Assembly: GCA_945788155.1 (NCBI GenBank)
Contig: CALZKX010000280.1
Span: forward strand, 1 to 15,561
DNA: 15,561 bases
Source: an uncultured Flavobacteriaceae bacterium
Lineage (GTDB): Bacteria; Bacteroidota; Bacteroidia; Flavobacteriales; Flavobacteriaceae
Reading direction: 5' to 3'
The notes under the pieces were generated by a model. It was not told the DNA's origin. It was given only the letters and a program-made list of their open reading frames with translations, and did no database searches. The position numbers were made by a program, and so were the translations under genes. This document shows positions 14,982 to 15,561 of this stretch, piece after piece (positions within the stretch are counted from its first letter, which is position 1; each line of letters starts with the position of its first letter).

Positions 14982-15473
14982 CTATTGCACCTGAGATAAT
15001 CCACCAACCAAAGGAACTTTGTAGAAAACGCCTTTATTGAAGTTAATTACTTTTAATCCATCAGTAGTATAAGCGTAAAACCAAAAAGTTCCATAAACGT
15101 TTTTTGGGTCGTCGTTATCAACATCTTCAACAATAATTTCTCCACTTGTTGGATATGATCCAATGCTAGGATCTGGTGCGTTTTTTGTAGAGTATGTCGT
15201 TCCGTCTGCGTCAACAAAAATTGCTACATTATCACTTTCTAAGCCTAGATTAAACGTTCCTCGTGTATCACTTGTAGTAATTAGCTGTATTGTTTCACCA
15301 GCATTTCTGCCCTCAATAATAAAGCCACCATTATCAATATCTGCAGCAAAAAAATTCGATCGCCACAACTCATTCTGTTTATTTGCTTGCATTGCAGGGG
15401 AATTGAACCTGACTTCATCACTACAACTTAGAATAGAAAAAATGGCCAAAATGAACACAAATACTTTTTTCAT
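14982..15473 (-). CDS. DUF6252-type lipoprotein
   Basis: The 163-residue protein begins MKKVFVFILAIFSILSC, a lipoprotein signal with the acylated Cys at 17, followed by SDEVRFNSPAMQANK. The remainder is a compact beta-rich domain with motifs I recall from flavobacterial DUF6252 proteins: ELWRSNFFAADID near residue 35, an NDAPDPS-like segment (KNAPDPSIGSYP), GTFWFYAYTTDG, and a closing NFNKGVFYKVPLVGG. The function of this family is unknown to me; location in the outer or inner membrane leaflet facing the periplasm is inferred from the signal. It lies 119 bases upstream of dnaE on the same strand, with its own promoter-like box and a divergent promoter to the right. Confidence 0.88.
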   Translation of the reverse strand: MKKVFVFILAIFSILSCSDEVRFNSPAMQANKQNELWRSNFFAADIDNGGFIIEGRNAGETIQLITTSDTRGTFNLGLESDNVAIFVDADGTTYSTKNAPDPSIGSYPTSGEIIVEDVDNDDPKNVYGTFWFYAYTTDGLKVINFNKGVFYKVPLVGGLSQVQ

Positions 15474-15497
15474 AACTACCTAACGCCTTTAAGGCTT

Positions 15498-15505
15498 CAA
15501 AAGTA
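15498..15505 (-). promoter_or_regulatory. -7 element of the DUF6252-type lipoprotein gene
   Basis: On the minus strand TACTTTTG matches TAnnTTTG 24 bases before the ATG. A GCCTT-T-AAGGC inverted repeat (15485-15495) lies between it and the start codon. No -33 TTG at 19 bases is evident. Confidence 0.45.
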
Positions 15506-15528
15506 TAATAAAAAAGTAAAACTCATCA

Positions 15529-15557
15529 TTGCAAATTAGAAAAATATAGTATCTTTG
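15529..15557 (+). promoter_or_regulatory. Plus-strand promoter for a gene beyond the right edge
   Basis: TTG (15529-15531) and TATCTTTG (15550-15557) are separated by 18 bases, a strong Bacteroidota promoter. RNA would start just at or beyond the window end. It is divergent from the lipoprotein gene. Confidence 0.7.
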
Positions 15558-15561
15558 CGCT

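Noticed and set aside
15163..15483. Plus-strand frame of 106 codons opposite the DUF6252-type lipoprotein
   Set aside because: It is antisense to a gene with a clear lipoprotein signal and family motifs.

Overview
The window looks like chromosomal DNA of a marine-type member of the Flavobacteriaceae (Bacteroidota). It is AT-rich, its promoters fit the Bacteroidota pattern (TTG, about 19 bases, then TAnnTTTG), it encodes type IX secretion (T9SS) cargo with a C-terminal sorting domain, it has SpII lipoproteins of flavobacterial type, and its DnaE carries an N-terminal proofreading exonuclease. Genus cannot be told from the sequence.

Layout. Bases 1-3640 (minus) hold the first 1213 codons of a large secreted LamG/jellyroll protein that runs off the left edge. 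Bases 3641-4240 are a gene-poor stretch with that gene's promoter, an orphan terminator-like hairpin, and a partial copy (about 4058-4150) of the 3' end and downstream region of tRNA-Asp. Bases 4241-8429 (plus) are a two-gene unit: an 1163-residue T9SS-exported beta-propeller-like/thrombospondin-type-3 protein, then after a single base a 231-residue lipoprotein with two FN3-like domains. Next come two minus-strand RNA terminators with two GAAA-loop hairpins between them, and the intact tRNA-Asp(GTC) at 8628-8701. From 8797 to the right edge all recognised genes are on the minus strand: a DUF58 protein, thioredoxin (trxA), DNA polymerase III alpha (dnaE), and a DUF6252-type lipoprotein. A plus-strand promoter at the right edge points to a gene outside the window.

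How it fits together. dnaE, trxA, DUF58 and tRNA-Asp form an ordinary housekeeping block, with separate promoters and terminators visible between several of them. The two plus-strand surface-protein genes are bracketed by direct repeats of the tRNA-Asp 3' end plus its downstream hairpins. That geometry suggests an inserted or duplicated accessory cassette at a tRNA gene, although no recombinase is encoded here. The most unusual element is this duplicated tRNA-downstream module. Its stems are kept in both copies, and in the tRNA-proximal copy the irregular pairs are C.A on the plus strand but G.U on the minus strand, as expected if the minus-strand RNA is what is selected. The trxA-dnaE gap is packed with palindromic repeats, and the DUF58 and dnaE leaders each carry strong inverted repeats.
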